A DNA stretch of 46,348 nucleotides, from assembly GCA_900317865.1 (NCBI GenBank), contig ONIK01000004.1:1-46348 (forward strand), in the 5' to 3' direction. The notes beneath the pieces were generated by a model. It was given only the letters and a program-made list of their open reading frames with translations. It did not search any database and was not told the origin of the DNA. The number at the start of each line of letters is the position of its first letter. Position 1 is the first letter of the stretch. The position numbers were made by a program, and so were the translations under genes. Positions 16,348 to 24,072 of this stretch are shown piece after piece. This stretch comes from an uncultured Methanobrevibacter sp. (GTDB lineage: Archaea; Methanobacteriota; Methanobacteria; Methanobacteriales; Methanobacteriaceae).

Positions 16348-17035
16348 CTTCCCGACCACATAAAGCCATTAGTCTGGTTATAAACAACAGTAGTATGGGG
16401 TTAATAAAGAAAGATAATATAAATTCAATAAAGCGTGTTGGTTGAAAAATACCTATATTAAAAACACATGTATACATTATGTTAAGACTTATTGATCCGA
16501 CTATAAATAAAAAGATACTTTGTACGATTCCTATTTTGTAATATAACTTAAATATTTCGATAATATTAAATGCTGAAAGGAATTTGCTTCCATGCAGTGC
16601 TTTATTGATTGCATATCCAAAAAACATTAAATAGATTATAATTAGTAAAATGAATATTATTATTTGATACATATCATAAAATTGGTCTTTTGGAATTTGG
16701 TCATATGCCGTAAATAATGCTAGTACTATGCCAACGTAAACTGCTAGGGAAAAAGTTTCTATAATGCCTTCTTTTATTAGTTTGAATAAGTTTCCTATAA
16801 TTGGAGGTCTGTTATTTCCTTCTATTGTTTCTTTAATAATCGTATATCTGTATCCTTCTTCAATAATTAATAATGTAATTGTAATAACACTCAAAATGAA
16901 AAGTAATATATTATTGTTCGTAGTAAATTCTTCTGAAGTTGAAGCAATACAGAGGATAATGCCTAATAGAACAATGGTTTTCCAATCTTTAAAAGTATAT
17001 TTTGCAGCATCTTTAATCTGACTAATAAATTTCAT
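16322..17035 (-). CDS. DUF4013-like polytopic membrane protein
   Basis: A 237-residue protein with about six hydrophobic segments. The layout (KDAAKYTFKDWKTIVLLG at the start, a YRYTIIKETIEG segment after the second membrane span, paired spans at the end) fits the DUF4013 family, common in Methanobacteriales and of unknown function. Its ATG overlaps the AAA ATPase stop as ATGA (17032-17035), so the two are translationally coupled. A second DUF4013-like gene lies at 21412-22122. Its end overlaps hemA by 26 bases. Confidence 0.65.
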   Translation of the reverse strand: MKFISQIKDAAKYTFKDWKTIVLLGIILCIASTSEEFTTNNNILLFILSVITITLLIIEEGYRYTIIKETIEGNNRPPIIGNLFKLIKEGIIETFSLAVYVGIVLALFTAYDQIPKDQFYDMYQIIIFILLIIIYLMFFGYAINKALHGSKFLSAFNIIEIFKLYYKIGIVQSIFLFIVGSISLNIMYTCVFNIGIFQPTRFIEFILSFFINPILLLFITRLMALCGREAIPSQNQK

Positions 17036-18153
17036 TCAAACATTCCTTTTACGTCATTAATTTTAATTTTGCTTGATTTTAAAGCATATTCTATATCATC
17101 CATATCAATAATAGTTTTTTCATTAGCTATTGCATGATGTAATGCTGTTTTAAGTATTTTTTCTTTAATATCTCTTCCGGACATATTTTTAGATATCTTA
17201 ACTAATTTTTCAATATCCAAATCACAATCTAGGGGTAATGTTTTAATATTTATTTCAAATATTTCTTTCCTTTCATTTTCTTCGGGAAGTTTAAACTCAA
17301 TCTCTTCTTCAAAACGACTTCTGACAGCATTATCGAGTGAAGATGGGTTGTTTGTAGCACAAATTGTTATAACTGATTTGTTTTCATTAATTCCATCCAT
17401 TTCGGTTAAAAGTGCATTTACAATTTCAGAAACATCTCCCCTTAATGCTTGATATGATCTGTGGAGGGCTATTGCATCAATTTCATCAATAAAAATTATT
17501 GATGGGGAATTTTTGGAAGCTTTTTCATATAAATCGTGTATTTTGGATGCGGCATCGCCAACATGTTCTCCGATTAATGAAGTTGCTTTAATCAAATACA
17601 GGGGAACATCAACTTCTCCCGCAAGCCCTTTGACAAGCATAGTTTTACCCGTACCTGGGTGCCCGTAAAATAAAACATTTTTCGGAGCCCAATCGCCAAA
17701 TACTTCAGGTTCTTTTAAGAATTTTTCAATAACTTTAATCTTATTCTTCGCATTAATCTGCCCAACAATGTCTGAAAGTTTTATGTTGGTTTTTGCTGAT
17801 TTAAGATTGTTATTTTTGTCCTTTTCAATAATGATATTGATTTTGGTATTTTCGGTTATTATTGAATTTTCAGGTTTAACAGATATTACTTTGAATGCAA
17901 AATCTGGGATGATTTTTTGATCAAAAAGATATGAGTCACTATTAACTTCCATACCTAACCACTGGTCTCGTGCATACTGCTCAAATAAACTTTTATCAGT
18001 AATTTCTAAAGTGTTTTCCATTAATTCAAAGTCAAAAGGATATCCGGCAGTTTTTAAAACGACGCATTCTGCATTATTTTTATTTTCAGAAGAAAAAATA
18101 GAGGATTTTTGGCTTTGGCCTTTGGATTCACTTTTTTTAGAATTATTTTTCAA
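17032..18153 (-). CDS. Cdc48-like single-ring AAA ATPase
   Basis: A 373-residue AAA protein. Residues 1-30 are charged and disordered-looking; about 30-115 resemble a Cdc48/VAT N-domain (FKVISVKPENSIITENTKI). The AAA module has Walker A GHPGTGKT (164-171), Walker B SIIFIDEID (218-226), sensor 1 CATNNP (265-270) and arginine fingers in AVRSRFEEE (about 276-283). Such proteins unfold or extract substrates; this one lacks a proteasome-docking HbYX tail and has only one ring. The start is TTG with GGTGAT 3 bases upstream; no ATG fits better. It is coupled to a DUF4013 membrane protein, suggesting work at the membrane. Confidence 0.85.
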   Translation of the reverse strand: MKNNSKKSESKGQSQKSSIFSSENKNNAECVVLKTAGYPFDFELMENTLEITDKSLFEQYARDQWLGMEVNSDSYLFDQKIIPDFAFKVISVKPENSIITENTKINIIIEKDKNNNLKSAKTNIKLSDIVGQINAKNKIKVIEKFLKEPEVFGDWAPKNVLFYGHPGTGKTMLVKGLAGEVDVPLYLIKATSLIGEHVGDAASKIHDLYEKASKNSPSIIFIDEIDAIALHRSYQALRGDVSEIVNALLTEMDGINENKSVITICATNNPSSLDNAVRSRFEEEIEFKLPEENERKEIFEINIKTLPLDCDLDIEKLVKISKNMSGRDIKEKILKTALHHAIANEKTIIDMDDIEYALKSSKIKINDVKGMFE

Positions 18154-18233
18154 AAAATCACCAATTTTAAATATTTATAATAATATTCTTAATATATATT
18201 ATCATATTATTTAAAATTTTGGAGTTAATATTA

Positions 18234-19298
18234 ATGAGTTTCAGAAGACTTAGGGTCATTTTCATGACTCCTTTTTATATGCTTTTTGAATATTTTTTAT
18301 TGAAATATATGTTTATGTTATTCTATCCGCTGGATAATTTTACTTTGCTTTCAATAACAATCCTTTTGGGAATAATGCAAATTACTCCAATGTTTTTCGA
18401 AGAGAAAAAATCCCGATTTATAACGCGTTTATTATCAGAAATTTTTGCTATCTGGGTGTGGGCATTATTAATGTTTTTCATGGTAATTATTATTATTTAT
18501 GCTGCAGGATATTTCTTTAACTTAAATCTGACTGTTTTATTGTTGATTGTACCATTGATTGGGGTTTATGCTTATCATAAAGCACACAAATTAGTTGTCA
18601 ATGAAAAAACTTTAAAATTGGATAATTTGAATAAGGAAGTTAATATTGCACACTTATCTGATGTTCACTTTGGTTCAGTCAGACATAAGGAAATTATAAA
18701 TCAACTAAGGAATACTCTAATGGATGTATCAAAAACCTGTGATGTCGCTATAATTTCTGGAGATTTGGCTGACGGTTCATCCATTGTGGAAGAAGATGAT
18801 TTTATTGCTCTAAAGGATGTGGATATACCAATAATTTTTACTCCCGGAAATCATGATTATTACATTGGAATTGAAGATGTAATAAAAGCATGTAAAAAAG
18901 CGGGAATTACTGTTTTGGACAATGAGTCTCTGGTAATTGGGGATTTAAATTTTTATGGGTTGTCATATAGTTTCGGTGATATTGAAACGCCCACTTCTGA
19001 AGAGCTGAAAAGTGAGATAAAATCAGATAAAACTAATATAATAATTTATCATGTTCCGCAGGAATGGAGTAAACACTCAAAAATGGGCTTTGACATACAG
19101 CTTTCAGGTCATACTCATGGAGGTCAGTTCTATCCAGTAAAATGGATTGCGGAAATAGTTTTTAAATATAATATGGGATTATTCGAGGATAATTTAGGCC
19201 ATTATCTGAATGTAACAACGGGGGTAGGTTCAATGGACCAGCCGTTAAGGTGGGGAACAGACTCCGAAGTTGTAATATTGAAATTAAAGAAAAATTAA
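18234..19298 (+). CDS. Membrane-anchored metallophosphoesterase (YaeI-like)
   Basis: A 354-residue calcineurin-like phosphoesterase with an N-terminal membrane region of about four hydrophobic segments (residues about 8-115). The metal-binding motifs are complete: AHLSDVHFG, IISGDLADG, TPGNHDYY and a C-terminal LSGHTHGGQFYP. This layout matches YaeI/YkuE-type enzymes, which act on lipid or nucleotide phosphates at the membrane; the substrate is not known. ATG at 18234 is preferred over the TTG at 18219 because GGAG (18221-18224) is 9 bases upstream. The stop overlaps that of the convergent endonuclease IV-like gene by 4 bases. Confidence 0.9.
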   Translation: MSFRRLRVIFMTPFYMLFEYFLLKYMFMLFYPLDNFTLLSITILLGIMQITPMFFEEKKSRFITRLLSEIFAIWVWALLMFFMVIIIIYAAGYFFNLNLTVLLLIVPLIGVYAYHKAHKLVVNEKTLKLDNLNKEVNIAHLSDVHFGSVRHKEIINQLRNTLMDVSKTCDVAIISGDLADGSSIVEEDDFIALKDVDIPIIFTPGNHDYYIGIEDVIKACKKAGITVLDNESLVIGDLNFYGLSYSFGDIETPTSEELKSEIKSDKTNIIIYHVPQEWSKHSKMGFDIQLSGHTHGGQFYPVKWIAEIVFKYNMGLFEDNLGHYLNVTTGVGSMDQPLRWGTDSEVVILKLKKN

Positions 19299-20131
19299 AT
19301 CATATTTTCATATATCTCTTTCATTTTCAACGCATCAATATCTCTAAGTGGGGTTTCACAGATAATATTTGCATTCCAGCCATTATCTATTAGATTTGCA
19401 AGCAAATCTTCAATCTGGGGGCCATATTCATTACTTTCATCTAAAGTATGATGTTTAACCTCGCCTGCATGACTGTATTCGATAGTTGTAAAATGACAGT
19501 GCAGGCGGTCAATATCCAGCTTATTTTCGATTGTTGAAAATATACAGTTGTAATCATCTTTTTTGGTTAAGTAGCCTCTTCCGCGAGCATGGATATGTGC
19601 AAAGTCAATTGTTGGCTCAAAATGGTCAAAACTGGCACATAACTCAACAATTTCTTCTATATTTCCTTGTTGTGTTCTTTTACCTGTGGTTTCTGGTGCA
19701 AAAGTAAAGTCTTCAATGCCTTCTGCTTCAAGTTCTTCGAATAAACGATTAATGGTTTGTTTGGAAACTTCCATTGCCTTATCTGGTTTTTGATTAGTAT
19801 AAAAACCCGGATGGAAGACAAGCCTATAGGCACCCATCCATTCACCGGCACGTGCAGTAGCTATTAAATGACCAATGCTTTTATCTATTTTTTCACTTTC
19901 TCTAGCACATAAATTAATGTAATATGGGCCATGCATTGAAATTAAAATATCAAATTTCTCTGATTCCTCTTTTAATATTCTTGCAGATTCTTCACCAATC
20001 CTAACTCCATAGGGGGACTGGTATTCATAAGAGTCAAGTCCAATTCTTTGAATATATTTCGGAGCTTTATATGCTGCTCCCTTATAATTGACAGGACTTC
20101 CTGCAGGTCCAAAAAATACTTTATTTTTCAT
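19295..20131 (-). CDS. Endonuclease IV-like TIM-barrel protein
   Basis: A 278-residue protein of the AP endonuclease 2/endonuclease IV fold. Metal-binding segments are visible: SMHGPYYINL, RLVFHPGFYT, FAPETTGKR, TIDFAHIHARG, HCHFTTIEY and IICETP. These match the trinuclear zinc site of endonuclease IV, which cuts DNA at abasic sites. The N-terminus KVFFGPAGSP and reduced similarity to bacterial Nfo leave the exact substrate open. The ribosome binding site is weak. It lies between GAPDH and the phosphoesterase; no operon partner is clear. Confidence 0.82.
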   Translation of the reverse strand: MKNKVFFGPAGSPVNYKGAAYKAPKYIQRIGLDSYEYQSPYGVRIGEESARILKEESEKFDILISMHGPYYINLCARESEKIDKSIGHLIATARAGEWMGAYRLVFHPGFYTNQKPDKAMEVSKQTINRLFEELEAEGIEDFTFAPETTGKRTQQGNIEEIVELCASFDHFEPTIDFAHIHARGRGYLTKKDDYNCIFSTIENKLDIDRLHCHFTTIEYSHAGEVKHHTLDESNEYGPQIEDLLANLIDNGWNANIICETPLRDIDALKMKEIYENMI

Positions 20132-20170
20132 TTAAATCATAATATTATAAAAAAAAGAAAATTGGGGGAA

Positions 20171-21187
20171 TTATAATATTCCCATTGCTTTGTTGGTTTT
20201 AGCTATTGATTTTTCGTTATCACTTTCCATTTCTAAAAGTGCACGAATTGCATCAATATTTTCAGGTATTACATCAGATTCCTGGTGAACTGCTTGCATG
20301 TAGAATAATTCATTTCCTACAACATTAATGGATTCTCTCCATACTGGTATTTCGTATAAATCATTTCTATTTCTACCTAATTCTTTGGCATATTCCATTA
20401 ACTCAGCAGTTGATCCAAGACCTTCGGAAGCATCAACAACAATAACTCTTGAACGTTTTTCCAGAGCTTCAACAATTTCTTCGGTTTCCACATCATTATT
20501 AATTTCAACCATAATGTTGTGTTGGTGCATTAAAGTAGTAGGAACAAGTAAAGCCATTGTAGTAACATCTATGCCTTTCATAACGGTTTTTACATCTGGA
20601 CCGTGGTGAGATGGTACTTTTGGAGGGTTAGGTACAATAGCATTAATTGGACCTTTTTTAATTTCAGACGGGTCTGATCCTCTTCTAACCATTACTGCCC
20701 TAACTTTTTTAATGTCTGCTATTGGGTCAATAGTGGATAAAGTACGTGTAAGGCCTGTTGTGTTACAGGATACTACTCTAGTATAATCCGCACCATATGA
20801 ATCATCATAATTAGAAATGGCATTGAATGAAAGACCAGTTAATTCATGGTCTTCCCCACCTTGATAGATAGCTTTAACGCCAGCTTTTTTATACATTTCG
20901 AGGTTTTGAGGACCAATACTTCCAGGAGTACAGTCAACAACAACATCTGCTTCTTGAATCATGTCTTCAACAGTACCTGCAATTTCAATTCCTGCATCTT
21001 TAAACATTTGTTCTCTTTCAGGAATTCCAATGTATAAAGGATAACCTTTTTCTTCAACTGCAGTTCTTGCTTCGTAGTTTGGTCTAGTTTTACTCACACC
21101 AATTACTTTCATATCATCTTGAGCTGCTACAGCATCAGCAACTCTTTTTCCTATAGTTCCATATCCATTAATTGCAACAGATTTCAT
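20171..21187 (-). CDS. gap: Type II glyceraldehyde-3-phosphate dehydrogenase
   Basis: A 338-residue archaeal type II GAPDH for the phosphorylating glycolytic/gluconeogenic step. The dinucleotide-binding loop INGYGTIGKRVADAV starts at residue 6, and the catalytic Cys141 is in VVSCNTTGL. The C-terminal part with IPVWRESI and the HQESDVIPEN end is standard. Length matches the family. A GGGAT ribosome binding site precedes the ATG. It is transcribed away from the DUF4013 gene at 21412 across a 224-base AT-rich divergent region. Confidence 0.96.
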   Translation of the reverse strand: MKSVAINGYGTIGKRVADAVAAQDDMKVIGVSKTRPNYEARTAVEEKGYPLYIGIPEREQMFKDAGIEIAGTVEDMIQEADVVVDCTPGSIGPQNLEMYKKAGVKAIYQGGEDHELTGLSFNAISNYDDSYGADYTRVVSCNTTGLTRTLSTIDPIADIKKVRAVMVRRGSDPSEIKKGPINAIVPNPPKVPSHHGPDVKTVMKGIDVTTMALLVPTTLMHQHNIMVEINNDVETEEIVEALEKRSRVIVVDASEGLGSTAELMEYAKELGRNRNDLYEIPVWRESINVVGNELFYMQAVHQESDVIPENIDAIRALLEMESDNEKSIAKTNKAMGIL

Positions 21188-21411
21188 TTTAATCCCTTTA
21201 AAAATTTAGAATTTAATCTATGAGTAAACTTTATTTTTTTAATTATATATAATTTGATATTTTAAATCAATTTCATATATCCATTTAAATTTTAATAGAA
21301 ATTAGAGATTTTTTTGGTAATTGACCTTATTATTTAAATACTATTATAAATATATTTTAATAATGACTCTTTTTTGGAGTTTTTTATAATTAATTAAATG
21401 GAGGAAAAAAC

Positions 21412-22122
21412 ATGGATTTAGGTGAAATAATAAAAGATTCATTAGCATATCCTATAAACAACATCAAATCATTAATAGTCTATGGTATTTTAGGTATTAT
21501 TGTTGGTATTGTTGTTGGAAGTTCATTCTTAGGCATGGTTGTTTCTATTAATGGCGGTAAAGTTGTTGAAACTTTAGCTTCAGGATTTATTGGATTTGTT
21601 GTTGCTCTTTTTGTTGGATTTGTAGTTTCAGGTTATCAATTGGATATTGTTAAATTCGGTATTGATAGAAGAAATGACGGTCCTAGTTTTGATGTAATGA
21701 GACAATTCTTCAATGGTGTAAAAGTATTTGTTGTATCTTTAATCTATTACGTTATTCCATTAATCATTGTCGCAATTTTAGGTTTATTCTTAAAAAATTG
21801 GATCATGACTATAATAACATTTATATTATTCGTCATCTTTGCTTTAGCTCAATTTATGGCTCAGTGCAGATTAGCAAAAACTGAAGACTTAGGTACTGCT
21901 TTAGCAATTGGTGAAGCTATTGGTGATATTTCAAGAGTTGGTATTCTCAGACTTTTATTATTTATTGTTATGGTATTTTTAATAGCTTTCATATTATTCT
22001 TTATATGTGCACTTATCATGAGATGGAATAGTACTGTTGGCGGAATACTAATGGGTTTTATTGGTGTTTATGTCATGTTCTTTTCTGGTAGAGCATCCGG
22101 TTTATTATATTCAGATATATAA
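21412..22122 (+). CDS. DUF4013-like polytopic membrane protein
   Basis: A 236-residue Gly/Val/Ile-rich membrane protein with about six hydrophobic segments. The GEIIKDSLAYPINNIKSL start, the GYQLDIVKFGID loop after the second span and the QCRLAKTEDLGTALAIGE loop fit DUF4013, as does the shorter-loop paralogue at 16322-17035. The function is unknown. GGAGG is 9 bases before the ATG and a TATA-like ATTATAAATATAT lies near 21344-21357. T-runs at 22127-22149 probably terminate the transcript before the BASS gene. Confidence 0.72.
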   Translation: MDLGEIIKDSLAYPINNIKSLIVYGILGIIVGIVVGSSFLGMVVSINGGKVVETLASGFIGFVVALFVGFVVSGYQLDIVKFGIDRRNDGPSFDVMRQFFNGVKVFVVSLIYYVIPLIIVAILGLFLKNWIMTIITFILFVIFALAQFMAQCRLAKTEDLGTALAIGEAIGDISRVGILRLLLFIVMVFLIAFILFFICALIMRWNSTVGGILMGFIGVYVMFFSGRASGLLYSDI

Positions 22123-22154
22123 TTAAACCATCTTTTTTTTATTTTTTTGATACT

Positions 22155-23096
22155 ATGAAACAAGTTTTTAAATTTATAGAAAAATATTTTTTTATAATAA
22201 TTTTATTGGCAGTTGTTGTTGCATTAATTTATCCAAATTCATTTAAATGGGTTTTGAATACTTATAATGGAATTAACATATTAAATTTACTTTTAAGTTT
22301 AGTTCTTTTCACTATGGGTACGACGTTAAAGGCAGATAATTTTATACGGGTTTTTAAACGCCCTAAAGAAATAGCTATTGGGATTTCTGCACAATATATA
22401 ATCATGCCGCTATTGGCACTTTCTCTTGCCAGTTTATTTAATCTGGATGCTGCATTAACGGTAGGACTTGTTCTGGTTGGAACCGTTCCTGGAGGAACTG
22501 CGTCTGATGTTATAACTTTTCTTGCAAAGGGGGATTTGGCACTATCAGTTTCATTGACTGCTGTTTCCACAATTATATCTCCAATATTAACTCCATTAAT
22601 AACATTAATATTAATTGGAAATCAGATTTCCTTCAATCCAACTGAAATGTTTATATCAATTATTGAAATAGTTATTATTCCAATTGTATTGGGATTACTT
22701 TTAAATTATAAATTCCCTGATTTTTGTGAAAAATTAAAGGATTATCTTCCTGCTTTGTCTTCTATTGTTATCTGTTTGATTATTGCAGGGATTTTCGGTG
22801 CAAATAAGCAGGCAATTTTCTCATCTTCAATGATAATTATCCTCGTCGTTATATTGCAGTATTGTTTGGCGATGTTAATCGGTTTTGTTATAGGGTATTT
22901 ATCTGGAATGGATAGAAAGCAGATTATTACCATAGCTATTGAGCTCGCATTTCAAAATTCAGGTTTATCCACAGGTCTTGCAAAAACGCATTTCTCCAAT
23001 TTGGCTTTGGCAACGGTTCCTGGTGCGCTATATTCAGTATGGCAGAATCTCGCAGGATCTATTATTGCATATATTTTAACTAGATATTCTGATTGA
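22155..23096 (+). CDS. Bile acid:sodium symporter (BASS) family transporter
   Basis: A 313-residue protein with about nine or ten hydrophobic segments. The FTMGTTLKADNF motif, the LVLVGTVPGGTASDVITFLAKGD region and the ELAFQNSGLSTGLA segment are typical of BASS/SBF transporters, which use sodium to move bile acids or, in microbes, organic anions such as pantoate or keto acids. The substrate cannot be read from sequence; bile acid transport should not be assumed. The spacing to the preceding DUF4013 gene (32 bases of T-rich sequence) suggests separate transcription. The ribosome binding site is weak (TGAT). Confidence 0.88.
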   Translation: MKQVFKFIEKYFFIIILLAVVVALIYPNSFKWVLNTYNGINILNLLLSLVLFTMGTTLKADNFIRVFKRPKEIAIGISAQYIIMPLLALSLASLFNLDAALTVGLVLVGTVPGGTASDVITFLAKGDLALSVSLTAVSTIISPILTPLITLILIGNQISFNPTEMFISIIEIVIIPIVLGLLLNYKFPDFCEKLKDYLPALSSIVICLIIAGIFGANKQAIFSSSMIIILVVILQYCLAMLIGFVIGYLSGMDRKQIITIAIELAFQNSGLSTGLAKTHFSNLALATVPGALYSVWQNLAGSIIAYILTRYSD

Positions 23097-23215
23097 AATT
23101 TGCTTCAATTATTTTTAAAAATCATTGCATTAAAATTGATGTGGGGATGATTGTTTGTGAATTATGGTTCGAGTAATTATTTTAATCGGACATTAGTAAA
23201 AATAGTGGTTTTTGC

Positions 23216-23250
23216 ATATGTTAACATATACCATAAAAAAAGAAAATAGT
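23216..23250 (-). terminator. Oligo-T stretch and palindrome after the CopZ-like gene
   Basis: On the minus strand, just after the stop of the CopZ-like gene, there is a TTTTCTTTTTTTATGG run (about 23232-23247) followed by a perfect 14-base palindrome ATATGTTAACATAT (23216-23229). The T-run alone is a good archaeal terminator. The palindrome may add to it or may be unrelated. Confidence 0.5.
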
Positions 23251-23255
23251 AGGAT

Positions 23256-23468
23256 TCATTCTACATTGAATCCTGCTTCTTCAACTGCTTCTTTGATATC
23301 GTCTTCAGATACTTTATCTGCGTCTAATGTAATTTTTGTGATTCCAGAATCTAAATCTGCTTTTGCATCTTCAATTCCATCAACATCAGTTAATGATAAT
23401 TGTACTGCATTTACGCAGGAAGGACAGTGCATTCCTACAACTTTGATTTCTTTTTCTTCCATGGTCAT
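23256..23468 (-). CDS. CopZ-like heavy-metal-binding chaperone
   Basis: A 70-residue heavy-metal-associated (HMA) domain protein. The metal site is GMHCPSC with Cys15 and Cys18, and the beta-alpha-beta-beta-alpha-beta layout ending in AVEEAGFNVE is standard for CopZ/Atx1 copper(I) carriers. ATG at 23468 is chosen since GGAG lies 9 bases upstream; the upstream ATG at 23483 contains that GGAG and has no site of its own. It lies in a cluster with a CsoR-like regulator and a small membrane ORF, which supports a role in copper handling. No P-type ATPase is present in the window. Confidence 0.88.
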   Translation of the reverse strand: MTMEEKEIKVVGMHCPSCVNAVQLSLTDVDGIEDAKADLDSGITKITLDADKVSEDDIKEAVEEAGFNVE

Positions 23469-23515
23469 AATTATTTTCTCCATTTAATCGATATCAATAT
23501 TTTTTTCGTTTGACA

Positions 23516-23541
23516 AATATAAACCTTTAGGTTTACCTAAA
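23516..23541 (-). promoter_or_regulatory. TATA box with an overlapping palindrome before the CopZ-like gene
   Basis: On the minus strand a TATA-like TTTATATT (23516-23523) lies about 50 bases before the ATG. Immediately upstream is TTTAGGTTTACCTAAA (23526-23541), a perfect dyad with 7-base arms and a TT centre. It occupies the BRE position and resembles operator boxes of DtxR/IdeR-type metal regulators. The shorter motif AGGTTACCT stands in the same position relative to the csoR TATA box. Confidence 0.55.
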
Positions 23542-23638
23542 TCATTATGTTGACTGCAAAACTCATTAGTGTACTTATTGCACATAGTATTATGAAAATG
23601 ATTTTTATTGTGTTGTTTTCTCCCCATTCTAGAATCAT
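23537..23638 (-). CDS. Candidate 33-residue small membrane protein in the CsoR locus
   Basis: A short ORF between the CsoR-like and CopZ-like genes. It begins ATG at 23638 with GGAG at 23651-23648, 9 bases upstream, and ends in TAG. The product starts MILEWGENNTIK and continues into one hydrophobic stretch of about 22 residues containing one Cys (Cys19) and Met25 and Met32, so a single-pass membrane peptide is predicted. An operator-like sequence matching that of csoR lies 21 bases before the ATG. No family is recognised. It could be a metal-linked small membrane protein, or a chance ORF; the ribosome binding site and operator are what support it. Confidence 0.5.
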   Translation of the reverse strand: MILEWGENNTIKIIFIILCAISTLMSFAVNIMI

Positions 23639-23658
23639 TTTTACCAACTCCGGATATA

Positions 23659-23680
23659 GGTATACTCCCTATGGTATAGG
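23659..23680 (-). promoter_or_regulatory. Candidate CsoR operator before the 33-residue ORF
   Basis: Read on the minus strand this is CCTATACC, then ATAGGGAGTATACC. It shares CCTATACC, TAGGG and TATA with the element before csoR (23981-24003). The ATACC...GGG...TAT form resembles known CsoR boxes. It lies 21 bases upstream of the ATG at 23638 and just beyond the csoR stop codon and its T-run. Confidence 0.5.
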
Positions 23681-23697
23681 CACACTTTTAAAAAAAA

Positions 23698-23970
23698 TTA
23701 AATTCTGGAATAATATTCTAAAATTGTTGAGATGTCGCCTAATGCATCATCAACATCACCATCATCAATAGCTCCTTTAACACAATGTTCCAAATGTCCT
23801 TCTACAATAATGTGTCCAACTTTATGTAATGCTGATTTAGATGCATTAACTTGCATTAGAATCTGTTCACATGGAATATCCTCATCAATCATACGATCAA
23901 TTGCATTAATCTGGCCGATGATTTTTTTAAGTCTTCTATGTAAATTTTCACTATCCATACATTCTTTCAA
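23698..23970 (-). CDS. CsoR-family metal-sensing repressor
   Basis: An 86-90 residue all-helical repressor of the CsoR/RcnR/FrmR family (DUF156). Counting from the TTG at 23970, Cys34 (in IPCEQIL), His59 and Cys63 (in GHLEHC) have the exact spacing of the copper(I) ligands Cys36-His61-Cys65 in CsoR, rather than the patterns of RcnR (nickel/cobalt) or FrmR (formaldehyde). Two starts are possible: TTG at 23970, with GTGAT 3 bases upstream as in the AAA ATPase gene, or ATG at 23958, which gives MDSENLHRRLKKIIGQ. The promoter carries an operator-like dyad, so autoregulation is likely. Confidence 0.88.
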   Translation of the reverse strand: MKECMDSENLHRRLKKIIGQINAIDRMIDEDIPCEQILMQVNASKSALHKVGHIIVEGHLEHCVKGAIDDGDVDDALGDISTILEYYSRI

Positions 23971-23980
23971 AATATCACAA

Positions 23981-24028
23981 CCTATACCTACTAGGGTATA
24001 TGGATTTCATTGTATATAAAGGTTACCT
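23981..24028 (-). promoter_or_regulatory. csoR promoter with candidate operator
   Basis: On the minus strand, AGGTAACCT (24020-24028) abuts a TATA box TTTATATA (24013-24020). About 10 bases downstream lies CCATATACCC followed by TAGTAGGTATAGG (24003-23981), a dyad with ATACC/GGGTAT arms placed at the likely transcription start. A repressor bound there would block initiation, consistent with autoregulation by the CsoR-like protein. Confidence 0.55.
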
Positions 24029-24072
24029 GAAGGTGTTTAAAAAAAATAAAAAAAGAAGAAAAAAGCATAAAT

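Noticed and set aside
22155..23096. Calling the BASS transporter a bile acid importer because of the gut setting
   Set aside because: Family members in microbes carry varied organic anions; nothing in the sequence fixes the substrate.
23216..23229. Palindrome ATATGTTAACATAT as an operator
   Set aside because: It lies downstream of copZ and of the BASS gene, not in a promoter; it is more likely part of a termination region or chance in AT-rich DNA.
23547..23771. Plus-strand 74-residue ORF across the csoR-copZ gap
   Set aside because: It runs antisense through the end of csoR, ends in a poly-His stretch complementary to GAT-rich csoR codons, and lacks a ribosome binding site.
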